Below, piece by piece: positions 32,424-43,865 of a stretch of DNA of 64,000 nucleotides. The stretch's first letter is position 1. Each line of letters begins with the position of its first letter. Source of the stretch: Strigamia acuminata. Its lineage: Eukaryota > Arthropoda > Chilopoda > Geophilomorpha > Linotaeniidae. A program made the translations under genes and the position numbers. The notes below the pieces were generated by a model. It had not been told where the DNA came from, made no database searches, and saw only the letters and a list, made by a program, of their open reading frames with translations. Where the stretch lies: the NCBI GenBank assembly GCA_949358305.1, contig OX442324.1, positions 8,343,601 through 8,407,600 on the forward strand, written 5' to 3'.

Positions 32424-32425
32424 CT

Positions 32426-33428
32426 GAAGAAACAGGTTTTTTGTGTGATTTTTTTTGATGTGGTGCTAAGCTTTTTCTGCCGGCCCAACTCACTTGAGCC
32501 AATTAGCGTGGTGGCCAAATACACTTGTGCCAAGTAGCGCAAATTCAAATGTTCATAACTTATTGTTATGTACCGAAATCACGAGGCAGTGGACTCCATG
32601 ATGGTTGCAAAGTTAACAAGTTCTTAATCTCAAACACAGAACATAATCTCAAACACAGATACATCATAATTCAATACAAGAACACTAGATGTCGTTATAA
32701 TCAATACACTCCACTTATGATCCATTTAAATTAAGGAAAAAATTTTAAATAATGTTTGTTCTATAAGTTGCATTCATTTATTTTTATTAAAATAGTTTTT
32801 AGGGTTTGAATTTTACAATTTTATTTTTTTTAACATTAAAAAATACAAGCGGCCCTATACACATGGGTGCAGGTTGTATATCGCTTGTTTATGGTTTAGC
32901 ACTTTTGTGACTTAATACAGTGATACCCGGTCCAGTGAGTTATTTTGCATTAACAAGATTGTATTGCAACATGTATTTGTAAAGTTTCTAATGCTGGCCC
33001 AAATGCATTATCCTTTAGTTATTGTATAAACATATAACTGGAATCAAATGTGATTCCTTACTTTGTAAACATGATTTGTTCTGTACTATACTCTTGTTCG
33101 ACCCAAAAGGATGGCCTTCTCCTATTGGCCGAGCCGCATGACTCCTAACTCCAGTCCGTATAACTACCACTGGTTGAAGTAGTTTAATTTTTATTATGTT
33201 TTGTGATTGCTATTACCATTTACGTTGATATAATTTTAATTGTATTTTATTATAAAATGTTATTTCCATTTAGGAAATAAAGTTTTATGCTCAAATAAAT
33301 GTAAAACTCATGTTTGTTCTGTTTATTGGTTGCATTGTCTGGAAAGCACAATATTTTGAAATTTTAGCTGTTACCTAGGCAATCGATTACAATGTAATTA
33401 CATTGTAATGCATTTCTGGTGTTTATAT
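32426..33428. other. Intron, nothing recognised
   Basis: AT-rich sequence between the break of Gypsy B and the next LTR fragment. The motif TGTTTGTTCTRTWWRTTG occurs twice (about 32753 and 33311). No gene or clear transposon end found. Confidence 0.4.
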
Positions 33429-33786
33429 TGTTACGTGGCTAAATGGGGATTGATTTAGTCCTACTTGACATGAATTTAGTCAAGAAAGACACAGAGTTTT
33501 ATATGTAAAATGCCTGTTGGCTTTATTATTCAAAAGTCGGACATTTACTAATGTAAATGCATCAGCTCTTATTACATTTGTTCATTTATTAAACTTAAAA
33601 CACATAAATCATTCATTCAAATCAAATAAGTCAAATAAGGATGATGCTGTTGTTGTTTCAATTCAATTCAGGAAACCTAGTCCTGTCGATCCGCAAACCG
33701 GCTGACAGTAGTAGGTGAAGGTAAAAGTTTGAGAATCAAAAGAGATCTGAGCTCTCTGGCTTAATCAGCTCACTAAGTAAACTCCT
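33429..33786 (-). repeat. Truncated LTR of the Gypsy A family
   Basis: Starts TGTTACGTGGCTAAATGGGG after ATAT (33425-33428) and follows the Gypsy A LTR with substitutions and small indels up to CTAAGTAAACTCCT. There it runs into a tandem repeat. The last ~145 bp of the LTR and the second ATAT are gone. Confidence 0.9.
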
Positions 33787-33900
33787 CGAAATAATTTGTT
33801 TTTTCCCCGAAACAATTTGTTTTTTTCCCGAAACAATTTGTTTTTTCCCCGAAACAATTTGTTTTTTCCCCGAAATAATTTGTTTTTTTTAAAACAATTT
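33787..33900. repeat. Minisatellite, ~22-bp unit
   Basis: About five copies of CGAAACAATTTGTTTTTTCCC and variants, starting at the truncation point of the LTR. Confidence 0.92.
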
Positions 33901-34019
33901 TTTTTCTTAAATAATTTTTATTTACACATTCTGTATTGATAATTCCTCTCATTGTGCACCCACAGCACTCTATTGGAGATCTGCCTGCGGTCTGAGAAAG
34001 GCCTGCACGTGTCAAACAT

Positions 34020-34440
34020 CACAAAAATCACAAAAATACATTTTTTGACCCAAAAATCGATGATTTTATTCAACAATAAATTTTTAAAAAACATTACAAT
34101 TCGATATAAAAAATTGATAAAAATGGAGAAAAAACGATAAAAATCGGTAAAAATCGATAAAAATGGAGAAAAATCGATAAAAATCGATAAAAATCGGTAA
34201 CAATTGATAAAACCAATTTTTATCGTTTTTTCTCCATTTTTATCGATTTTTACCGATTTTTATCGTTTTTTCTCCATTTTTATCGATTTTTACCGATTTT
34301 TATCGTTTTTTCTCCATTTTTATCGATTTTTCATATCGAATTGTAATGTTTTTTAAAGATTTATTGTTGAATAAAATCATCGATTTTTGAGTCAAAAAAT
34401 AGATTTTTGTGATTTGTGAGTCAAAAAATAAATTTCTGTG
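34020..34440. repeat. Large AT-rich hairpin with GATAAAAATCG units
   Basis: The halves 34030-34215 and 34216-34400 are near reverse complements. The inner parts repeat GATAAAAATCG or GATAAAAATGGAGAAAAA. Further out come TTCGATAT and the AAAATCGATGATTTTATTCAA tract with their complements. Likely a hairpin MITE; there is no coding potential. Confidence 0.8.
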
Positions 34441-34786
34441 ATTTGTGAGTCAAAAAATTGATTTTTGTGATTTCTAACATATAATGTCATATTTTTATGT
34501 GTAATTTAAATTTTCTTTTTGTAATTTTCATTTCAATTATTTTAGTAATTTTTTTTTATTTATTACACATTTCAGGACTTTGGGGTATACCCTGTGTTTT
34601 GTAGTGACCCATTGCCAGCATAGAATGAGAGTCCAGTTTTTTTTAACACGACTGTTCATCCATAATGTCACGATTCCATTTGCATTTTTTAATTTTCCAA
34701 TGATTGATAATTGAAATTTATTTCTTTTTTAAAATTAAATGTACGGCATGAATTTTATTTAAAAGTACATTGAAATTATTTTGCAG

Positions 34787-34897
34787 GTTACACAACATCC
34801 AAATAGCAAAATGCGAGATTGGGGTGCCGAAGCAGTAACAATGCTGGTGAAAGCTGCTTTGAACTACAAGTATAGTGGATCCTTAAAACAAAACAAA
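34787..34897 (+). CDS. Mon2: Mon2 homologue, exon (last in window)
   Basis: Acceptor TTTTGCAG, donor AAA|GTAAGA. Encodes VTQHPNSKMRDWGAEAVTML, then VKAALNYKYSGSLKQNK, matching MON2 [20 protein letters not shown]. Phase 0, 37 codons. It joins the exon ending 19462 across 15.3 kb. The following MON2 segment is not found up to 64000, so the next intron exceeds 29 kb or the gene is broken here. Confidence 0.95.
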
Positions 34898-35333
34898 GTA
34901 AGAATTTTTTCTAATGTTTAATTGGACAAACCCATACAGACAAACTGTCGTGCCATGTTATACGTCGCATATGTGGATATTTAGGACAATTGTTGTCACA
35001 GTATTTCATATGGAACACGCGTTTCTGGCTTGAATTAATAAAATTTAAAAGCATATTTCAAAGTAACATTTGATTCATATATTCTTATACCAGCTTGCAC
35101 ATGGTACAAATATCTTCATACTCTGTATTTTAATGTAAAAATTTTTACATTTACACAAAAACTTTATGTAAATCTAATCGTGCTAATCAAAATAGCATAA
35201 AACATTTCAATTATAGATCTTTTGTCAGTAAAATTGCACCAGGAAGGCTTTTTTCAGCACTAAAACATGACTAGAATGGCAAAGTTGCACATTGACCAGG
35301 TTATTTTCCTTTTAAAACTTATACAAGTAGTAT

Positions 35334-35340
<7 letters not shown>

Positions 35341-35365
<25 letters not shown>

Positions 35366-36140
35366 GAGACACTCCAGTGGAGTAGGATACAGGTTTATGA
35401 AAGAGCTTGTTGGTCTAATAGGTGTTTGCTTCTGCGCTTATGAAGGTGGCAGCAGTGGAAACGACACTTTGAGGCAGCACAGTCAAAGACAGTAGTGCGG
35501 AGGTCGATGGGAAGATCATTCCAGAGTGTCGTGCATCTATGAGGGAATGTCTTGCGTAGGTAGGTCGTTCGTTCTACCGTGATCTCGAACTTATGGCGCC
35601 GAGACGTCCGGGTATTCACGTCAGAGTGGTAGAATTCCGTAATGGCATGAGCAGGATGATCAGCATTTCGGAGGACGTCTGCTATGGCGGAGAGATCATG
35701 AAGCAGGAGGAGGTTGTCCAAAGTCAGGATACCGAACTCATTGCACACCGGAGTGATGCGGTTATGACCGTAACGGTTGAAAGCGTTGCGAATGACCGCA
35801 TTGTACGCCTTAGCGAGAGGGAACTTGAACCGGCGGGCCGTCGAGTTCCAAATCGACGAGGCATAGGTGATGACGGGGTAAATCTTGGACTTAATATAAC
35901 TGATCATTTCTGTACGGGACAGGACACGGCGCAGGTGTTTCACAATGTAGGCTGACCGGGTAAGGAATAAAGTTAAATGGCGGATATGAGGGCCAAAGGT
36001 GAGATGTGGGTCGAGGATGAGTCCCAGGACTGTAATCTGTTCGGTGGGGTAAGGTACGACGCCTCTCGAGGGTCGCTTGAAGCTCAGGGTTGATGTTTTT
36101 TCCTGGTTGAGAATAGCAGTTTTTCTTGAATTTCATCTTT
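35341..36140 (-). pseudogene. Non-LTR retrotransposon 3' end (RT thumb and C-terminus)
   Basis: The minus frame 35395-35943 reads RRVLSRTEMISYIKSKIYPV, TYASSIWNS, ending near CRFHCCHLHKRR. Upstream, in another frame, TVLGLILDPHLTFGPHIRHL is the typical LG(V/L)xLD motif after the RT core of LINE-type elements. A (TTTA)n tract at 35336-35365 is the tail, (TAAA)n on the element strand. The RT catalytic core and endonuclease are absent: the copy is 5'-truncated, as is usual for LINE insertions. The clade is not certain. Confidence 0.82.
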
Positions 36141-36627
36141 TATCATATTGATACAGGATAATGAGTTCACATGACCTCTGAAAAATCTTAATATCTGGTT
36201 TATCATGGCCTGAAAATTCCATCTAAATGTGCCACAGAACTGCCAATCTTTTTTTACCTATTTGCACATCATCATCAACTTCCAGTTGCTTCCAATTGCT
36301 TCTCCTACATCTAAATTGAGTTTTTTATCCAAAAATGTGACAAGGTACATTAATATATCAAGAACAATGAGTTTCATGTGATGATCAAATAGTCAATTTT
36401 TATTTTTCTCTGCTAGTGGTGCTCTGATTTCTGTGTAATTGTAAGACACATAAAAATAGTACAAGACGAGCCCAAAAGCACTATTGTATCTGACATTTTG
36501 CTTGCTGCTATCCTAGCACAAGTTATCAGGGCACAAATCTGTCATTTAGTTCTGGTCAATGTGAAACTTTGTCATTCCAGTCATGAAAACAGCCTTTCCT
36601 GGTCCAATTTTACTGACAAAGGATATA

Positions 36628-37384
36628 CAGGGTGTCCCAAAAGTCTGAACCTCCCCAAGTAATTTCCAAAATACTTGAGATATCAGAAAACTGAAGAAAA
36701 ACTCATAGGGGAAATCTTTCATTGCGAATCTGATGGAATCCTCAAATTTGACCTAAAAGGTCATTTTCAAGGTCATTCACTTGCTAACTTCTAAACCAAT
36801 CAGGTTAGAGCAAAATTTCCAATTACAAAGTTGTAGAGAACCATCTAATTAGTCTAGAACTGTTCTTAAAAAAATTATTTCTCACGGAAAAGTTTTGAGA
36901 AAAAAAGGTTTGAAATGTTAGTCTACTCAGCTTTGTAACCTAAAACTATCATGTGGAATGTACTTCCAGAATAAATTATTTCTTTTCTTTTGTGTTTCCT
37001 CTCTTCTACTTACAAGTATGACCCAATAAAGTGTCCTAATTGAAGATTAGCTTGGTTGCCTCAGTAGTTTTAAGTTACAAGGCTGAGTTACAAAGCTGAG
37101 TAGACTAACATTTCAAACCTTTTTCCGTAAGAAATAATTTTTTTAAGAACAGTTCTAGACTAATTAGATGGTTCTCTACAACTTTGTAATTGGAAATTTT
37201 GCTCTAACCTGATTGGTTTAGAAGTTAGCAAGTGAATGACCTTGAAAATGACCTTTGAAGTCAAATTTGAGGATCCCATCAGATTCGCAATGAAAGATTT
37301 TCCCTATGAGTTTTTCTTCAGTTTTCTGATATCTCAAGTATTTTGGAAATTACTTGGGGAGGTTCAGACTTTTGGGACACCCTG
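36628..37384. mobile_element. Foldback MITE, TA-flanked (757 bp)
   Basis: Ends CAGGGTGTCCCAAAAGTCTG and its complement, TA on both sides. Near-perfect inverted arms over more than 300 bp with GGTCATTTTCAAGGTCATTC and its complement. It interrupts the right arm of the palindrome at 35025-37595. Comparison with the intact left arm shows that the empty site contained a single TA. Confidence 0.92.
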
Positions 37385-37647
37385 TATAATTGAAATGTTT
37401 TATGCTATTTTGATTAGCACGATTAGATTTGCATAAAATTTTTGTGTAAATGTAAAAAATTTTACATTAAAATACACAGTATGAAGATATTTGTACCATG
37501 TGCAAGCTGGTATGAGGATATATGAATTAAATGTTACTTTGAAATATGCTTCTATTTTTATTAATTCAAGCCTGATTGGCATAAGATTTTGTTTATACTT
37601 TCTTCAGATGTATCTATATAACTGCTTAAAATTTCAAGGTTTAATTC

Positions 37648-37933
37648 TGTTAGAATATTACATGTGTTCATCAATTACTATGTATATTTAACTGTATCGT
37701 ATTATCTTTGCTCGGAATGTTACTTTAATCCTTAGCCAGTATTTGTTTACATTTATACTTTGTATTTCACCCACAAGGTGGCGTTGTATACCTATGGGTC
37801 ATGTGATTGCAGAGAATAAACTCTCACTTATTGTTTTGCTTCTGACCAGTAAAGACTATGTGCTTCATTTCAACTACTAATGTTTTTCCAAACCACTGTG
37901 AGTTTACACACAAGTTTAATGCATAAACTAACA
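37648..37933 (+). repeat. Copia 5' LTR
   Basis: 286 bp from TGTTAGAATATTAC to CATAAACTAACA, with 6-bp inverted ends. Contains ATAAACTC and a CACAAGGTGGCG block. Confidence 0.95.
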
Positions 37934-37934
37934 A

Positions 37935-37945
37935 GGTTATGGGCC
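37935..37945 (+). promoter_or_regulatory. Copia primer-binding site
   Basis: GGTTATGGGCC one base after the LTR. It fits the anticodon-arm part of initiator tRNA-Met, the internal half-tRNA primer known for Drosophila copia, rather than a tRNA 3' end. The same site occurs at 63541-63551. Confidence 0.85.
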
Positions 37946-38692
37946 TTTACAACGTTGGAAACCATTAGAAAACAATTTGGAGTCATTTTCAAGGAATTGG
38001 AGCCAATCAGAGGTCAGCTAGAAAATTTCCTCCAATTTATTCAAAATGGCGGCGCCCATGAGGAAAATGTCAGCTTGTGTTTGTGCCATTGGATTCCAGG
38101 TTTTGAAGCAGTTTTGAGTCAGCAAACAACACGGGAACACTAGTTGGGTTCGAACAATATAAAACAATTATTTATACGTTTTTCTTTTTTCGAATTTTGG
38201 ACGTTTATTCACGTATCGCAAGTCGCGATACGTATCGTTAACGTGACGAGAATTTCGGCAGGCAAACGCGTCGACGAGTGCGATAAATCTCGCCAACCAC
38301 ACGTGAAGTGTGAACCGAGATTTTTGGGAACAAATAAATGACAAGGAACTGAAAAACGACGCGCAATAAGTGAACAATTCGCAGAATCAACACGGCACGA
38401 GAATCGACGAGAAAAGACAACAGTGGGCTGCAAAATACAACGAGAAAAACAGCTGGAAATATCTCGAAGACATCATTCTCGAACATTTTTGTTGAATTTA
38501 AAATATTAGCATTGTTTAGTTTGAACAAATGAATATGTACCAGTCGAAATCACTTGTTACTAGCATTAAGTACTAACATAATCTAAGAGCGAACTAACAT
38601 CACAACTTTGCACTTTGTTGTGATTATTCAGTACTGAAAGTGATTTTGAGGCAATTAGTGTGCACAGTGCTTGTTTATACAAAGAAAACACA
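37946..38692 (+). other. Copia 5' leader
   Basis: About 750 bp before the gag ATG. It includes CAAAATGGCGGCGCCCATGA (38042-38061), conserved in the leader of the Copia element at 63216. Short upstream ATGs are present (an 87-codon frame around 37880-38143 crosses the LTR border). No domain is recognised. Confidence 0.6.
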
Positions 38693-41600
38693 ATGGATTC
38701 GGACAAATTGGAAAGAAAAATTACGTTGCTGAACAGAACGAATTACGACGGCTGGAAACAACAAGTCAAGGTTCTCCTAATGCACCATGGATGTTGGGGT
38801 TTCACTGACGGGACGGAAGAGGCTTTGGCACTAGGAGCATCGTGGCGTGATCGCTCAGATTACAAATTGCGTAAGGGAAGGGCTTTCAGCCTAATTTATT
38901 ACCCGATTGAGGAGCAGTATCACGAATTGCTCAGCAGAATTGAGGACGCCAAGAAGGCGTGGGACACTTTGAAAGCCAATTTCGAACCCGTATCTCGCGC
39001 ACGGATAATACGTCTGCTGGACGAGTTCTTCAGCCTCAAATACGATCCAACGACGGAAACGATTGGAGTCTTTGCGGCGAAAATACGGAATGCGGCGAAG
39101 AAACTCGCGGACGTTAAACACCAATTAGACAATTTATACCAGGCATTCCAGTTGATTAGATATTTGCCACAAGAATATCAATCTATTGTCCAAAACATTT
39201 ATCGATGGGAGGAGAAAGATTTCACATTGGAAAAGGTCGAGGCCGAATTAGTTGCAGAAGAAGGAAGACTTGCACAACAACGAAGGGATTCGGGCCAGGG
39301 GCCAATTGTGGATGCTTTTAGCATGGGGACGAGCTCCACAAACACGAAAAACAATGACAATTCGCCGAAATTCCAACAACAGCAAGGAAACAACAGCCAA
39401 AACAGTCGTGGATTTCCAGGCGAACAAAAGGGCGGAAGATCGAATTATCGAGGCGGCAAAAACACGAGGAATTTCAGAGGAAATACAACCGGATCACCAG
39501 GACGGGGGCCGTGTTTTCGCTGCAATCAACACGGGCATTGAGCGAAGGATTGCACAGTGCAATTCGCACCAAATAATTCCAACAACAACATGAACACAAA
39601 TACCACGAAAGAATTGGACACAAATATGGTGGATGTCGGTTTTCTCACCGAATTAAGTGAAGAAGAGATGTTCCAGTGCAGTGCAGCCAGCAATTGTTGG
39701 ATCTACGACACCGGGGCCACTGGACATTTCTGTAAAGATAAAAACCAATTCTTCAACTTCAGAGAAACAACAGGAACAATTAGCCAAGCTGATAAGAAAA
39801 CTTTGATTCAAATTCAGGGCGTAGGAGACGTTTGTGTGATGTGTCTGGTTGGAGACGACACAATTCCGATCACATTGAAGAAAGTTTATTACGCGCCGGA
39901 TTTACGAAGAAATCTATTGTCGGGGCCGTGCATCGATGAAGCGAGATGCAAAGTCGCCGTCGGTTCGGGTTTGGTCAAGATTTACGATCCAACCCAGAAG
40001 AGGCAAGACTTTGGCATGAGCGACTGGGACACATTCATTTCCCAAGTGTGCAAGCAATGAGCAAAGGAGATGCTGTGGTTGGATTGCCTATTTTGGATGT
40101 GCCGATAACACAATGCGACGTGTGTGACCTCGCAAAGAAGAAGTCAATTTCTCACAAGTCCATACCAGGAATTAGATCGAAACAACCACTAGAACTTTTA
40201 CAGATGGATGTTTGTGGAGCGTTTGGGACAGCGACACCATCGGGAAATAGGTATTTCCTGACCATAACCGATGATTATTCGCGTTACTCCACCGTCTACT
40301 TGATGAAGAAAAAGGATGAGGTTTTCGACTTATTCTGCAAACACGCAAAACGGATAGTCGATTCTTGCGATCAGAACAGACAATGGCATGGAGTTCTGTT
40401 CTAACAAATTCGGACAATATTTAGAAGAACAAGGGATAATTCACGAAAGGACAAATGCATATACGCCGGAGCAGAATGGAGTTTCCGAAAGGCTTAACCA
40501 AACATTAGCAAATGGGATGCGAGCACTTGTCTACGATGCGGGCTTGGAACATCGATTCTGGGGAGAAGCTATCTTAACCTTCAATTACCTCAGAAACAGG
40601 ATTGCCAAACTGAAATCGGACAAGACACCGATGGAGCTTTACTACGGCCGTAAGCCATCATTGCGCCATCTAAGGAAATTTGGAAGTTTATGCTTTGTTC
40701 AGAAGAAAGTTCGAGATGGGAAGATTGATAGCAAAGGCATACATGGAATAATGCTCGGCTATTCCAGGATCACGAAGGGTTACAGAGTTTGGCTACCAGA
40801 ATTTTCTAAAGTCATTGAAACGAGCAGTGTCAAGTTCGTTGAAAGCAGGCGCGGAGTTGAAGGCGTGCTGGGCCTACCGGACAAATACACGACGTATATC
40901 GACAATTTGGACGATAATCTGGACGATAATGATCGCCAGTACTACTCGGATGAAGACGTCAGGCCACCGCTACCCCCGCCAATACCAGTCAAGAAGAAAG
41001 AAGACCAACAGGAGGAGTTACCTCAAATGAAACTCAAATTTAGACTACCTGAAGAAAAGCTGCAAGCCAATTTACCAGGAACAGCACCTCAAGCGAAAGC
41101 ACAAGTTCCTGATCCAGTTCGCACTATACCTCCACTCGTGTGGAAGAAAACGGAGAAGATTAGGCCAACTGGACAAAAGGACGTTGAATACACAATCGAG
41201 GGATACGACAAACCCAAGTTACGTTCAATTCCCGACGTGAAACGTTATTGTGCTGACCATAATCTTCGCGTCTCAGAGCATCTTTTTGAGGACAAGAGGA
41301 AGAAGAAACCTTCTGAATCAAATACGACAACAGACGATTTGAGCTTTGATTTGGAGGCAAATCATCTCGAAGTCCATATTCCTCTCCGATACGAAGAGAT
41401 AGCAAATTTACCAGAGAAGAGTGAGTGGCGCCAAGCGATGAACGATGAAATCGGCACAATGCACGAACGTGAAGTTTGGGAGTTGGTTCCACCACCGCCT
41501 GACACCAACATAATTGGATGCAAGTGGATTTACACCACCAAACCAAACGAGAAAGGGGAAATCGCACGCTACAAAGCGAGACTTGTCGCACAAGGGTTTT

Positions 41601-42952
41601 CGCAGGTTTATGGCGAATCTTACGAGGAAACCTTCTCACCCGTAGTGGACTTCTCCATCGTACGCTTCATGTTCACGCTATTTGTTTGCATGCTGAAGTG
41701 GTCCTACGTTCAAGCAGATGTCAAATGTGCTTATCTTTACGCGAAATTGCACAAGGTTGTTTACATGCGCCAACCAAAAGGATTTGTTTGTGAAGGCTAA
41801 GAGAATTACGTCTGCAGACTCCTTCGAGCGATTTACGGACTACATCAATCCGGTAGAGAATGGGGCTTGGAGTTGGAAGAGACTTTGTTGAAACTCGGCC
41901 TGCAGCATGTGAACTGGTGCAACTGCATTTATAAGTACGGAACTGTCGCGTATTTGATCGTGTACGTGGACGATATCGTCGTTTTTGGTAAACATCATGA
42001 GGATGCAATGAACGTACTCAACATGATCAAGACGCGGTTTGACTTAGTCGTTTTGGGGCAAACGAAGAAGCTACTGGGAGTCGAATTTTATTCGTACAAA
42101 CAGCAAATGATCCTACATCAAAGATCGTACGTCAGCAAAGTCTTGTTAAGATTCAAAAATCATTTGGACTCAGTTAAGATAAGATTGCAACCGATGACAA
42201 AGTCAACTATTCTTACGAAGCAAGATTGTCCAAATACGATTGATGACATTAGGATCATGGAGAAAATTCCCTATAGAAGCTTACTCGGATCTTTGGCGTT
42301 CATCGGATCAAGGACAAGGCCCGACAAGACTTATGCAATCAACATTCTAAGTCAATTCCAATCAAACCCAGGTTGGGACCACTGGATTGCATTACTGGAC
42401 CTGCTCAGTTATTTTAGAACGACAAAGAATGATGGATTGATGTTATTCCCGAACAATCGGATTGAAGTCATTGGATATAGTGACTCCGATTACGCCAACA
42501 ATAGAGACGACCGAATCTCCGTTGGAGGAACTCTTGTGACGTTGGGGAGCGCACCCATTTACTGGAGGACCTTCAAGCAGCGGAATGTTACACTGTCAAC
42601 CATGGAGGCCGAATATGTGGCCCTTACGGAAACTGTAAAGGACTACATCTGGATTGTAAGGGTCTTACATGAGATTGTTCCCGATTTGGCGGATAAATTC
42701 TATCATTGTGTCATGTGCGACAACATTTCAACGGTTGATTTCACCAAGTCTAACGTTGAAAATCGTAAAACCAAACACATAGACATCAGATATCACTTTA
42801 TTCGGGAACTTGTAAAAAGAAATAACCTTCAAATCATACATGTGGGGACAAAGTGTAATTTTGCGGATATTTTTACAAAATCGGTTGACAAAACTGATCT
42901 TGTACAATTTTGTGATCGTTTCTTAATTGATTTAAGTCTCTTAAACGCCTGA
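38693..42952 (+). pseudogene. Copia gag-pol, disabled
   Basis: Starts at ATG 38693 in ACACAATGG. Gag of the UBN2 type (NRTNYDGWKQQVKVLLMHHG) ends in a knuckle CFRCNQHGH*AKDC broken by TGA at 39539. Protease motif YDTGATGHFC near 39700. Near 40000 a deletion removes most of GAG-pre-integrase and shifts frame: KIYDP runs into NPEEARLWHERLGH. Integrase has LLQMDVCG, then a frameshift near 40385 at the TDNG Asp, then GVSERLNQT. RT runs from WIYTTKPNEKGE to VYVDD (41960). A TAA at 41799 replaces a Lys codon of the related copy at 44983. RNase H ends at 42952. Confidence 0.93.
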
Positions 42953-42970
42953 TAATACGAGGGGGCCGAT

Positions 42971-43256
42971 TGTTAGAATATTACATGTGTTCATCAATTA
43001 CTATGTATATTTAACTGTATCGTATTATCTTTGTTCGGAATGTTACTTTAATCCTTAGCCAGTATTTGTTTACATTTATACTTTGTATTTCACCCACAAG
43101 GTGGCGTTGTATACCTATGGGTCATGTGATTGCAGAGAATAAACTCTCACTTATTGTTTTGCATCTGACTAGTAAAGACTATGTGCTTCATTTCAACTAC
43201 TAATGTTTTTCCAAACCACTGTGAGTTTACACACAAGTTTAATGCATAAACCAACA
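42971..43256 (+). repeat. Copia 3' LTR
   Basis: 286 bp, four substitutions relative to the 5' LTR, followed by the AATTC duplication. Confidence 0.95.
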
Positions 43257-43865
43257 AATTCAAACTAGATTAAATTTGAGGTCAATCCAAATATTTTATT
43301 TCTATCACTTTCACTGTAGTATGAGGATATATGGATTGGACTAGTATTCATTGATGTATTGTTTATCCGTGTTTGCTGTATTGATTTGTCATTAATTTAT
43401 CATTTATGCAAAAGATTTGTTCTATTACACATGATGCAATTGTATATTTTGTTATCCTGGAACCCAATGATCCTACTCTTGATAAAGTTTTCAAGCAATA
43501 AAGATGGCGGCACGTTTTGTGCCTGGAAAGCACACTGAAAATACCGGACTGGACACACCTTTATTGGATTCATTATTTATATGGTAACAGAACATTGGGG
43601 GGTGAGGTCCAGCGGTTATTCCGACGTCAAATTCGGATTTTACGCCATTTTTCGGGCCTAGGCGAACTGTTTGAGCCACGTACGACACGGAGAACGGGCG
43701 GAGACAGACAAAAAACGACAAAACACGACTTTGCAAACGTCGTGTGACGCAGTGAAGCCGACTACGGGGCCGCTAGGAAGCCAAATACAGTGTTTTGCGA
43801 CCGTATCAAGTGGAATTTCGGACTGACACGGATTATTTGGATATAATTGGGTGAATTTATACTTA
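43257..43865. other. Unassigned segment with CpG-rich part
   Basis: 43257-43500 is AT-rich with nothing recognised. 43500-43850 is CpG-rich, starting AAGATGGCGGCACG on the + strand; on the minus strand ACCATATAAATAATG and AATAAAGG suggest retroelement LTR signals. No protein domain in either frame. Confidence 0.35.

Larger units (their letters stand above)
27795..32425 (-). mobile_element. Gypsy B: 5'-truncated Ty3/Gypsy retrotransposon
   Basis: A 3' LTR (27795-28299), a relic of the extra protease ORF (28811-28935), and pol from the RT onward (29498-32423). The element stops abruptly at 32425 inside the RT; protease, gag and 5' LTR are absent. Its LTR sequence differs strongly from A and C, though the ends (TGTTACGTGG, CGCGTAACA) are the same. 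It occupies the ATAT target later reused by Gypsy A. Confidence 0.9.
35025..37595. repeat. Palindromic element, interrupted twice
   Basis: The left arm 35025-35310 (GCATATTTCAAAGTAACATT and onward) is the reverse complement of the right arm, which is split into 36510-36625 and 37387-37595. A non-LTR retrotransposon end lies between the arms, and a foldback MITE splits the right arm at a TA. The element type is unknown. Confidence 0.75.
37648..43256 (+). mobile_element. Full-length Copia retrotransposon (5609 bp), inactive
   Basis: 286-bp LTRs (37648-37933, 42971-43256) with ends TGTTAG/CTAACA, flanked by the 5-bp duplication AATTC (37643-37647 and 43257-43261). I count four LTR differences, about 98.6% identity. 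A primer site follows the 5' LTR; a purine block GAGGGGGCCG lies before the 3' LTR. It is in the same orientation as Mon2, unlike most LTR elements here. Two nonsense codons and two frameshifts inactivate gag-pol. Confidence 0.95.

Noticed and set aside
38209-38528. Minus-strand frames in the Copia leader
   Set aside because: No homology, opposite to the element's genes, and not kept open in the related leader at 63552.
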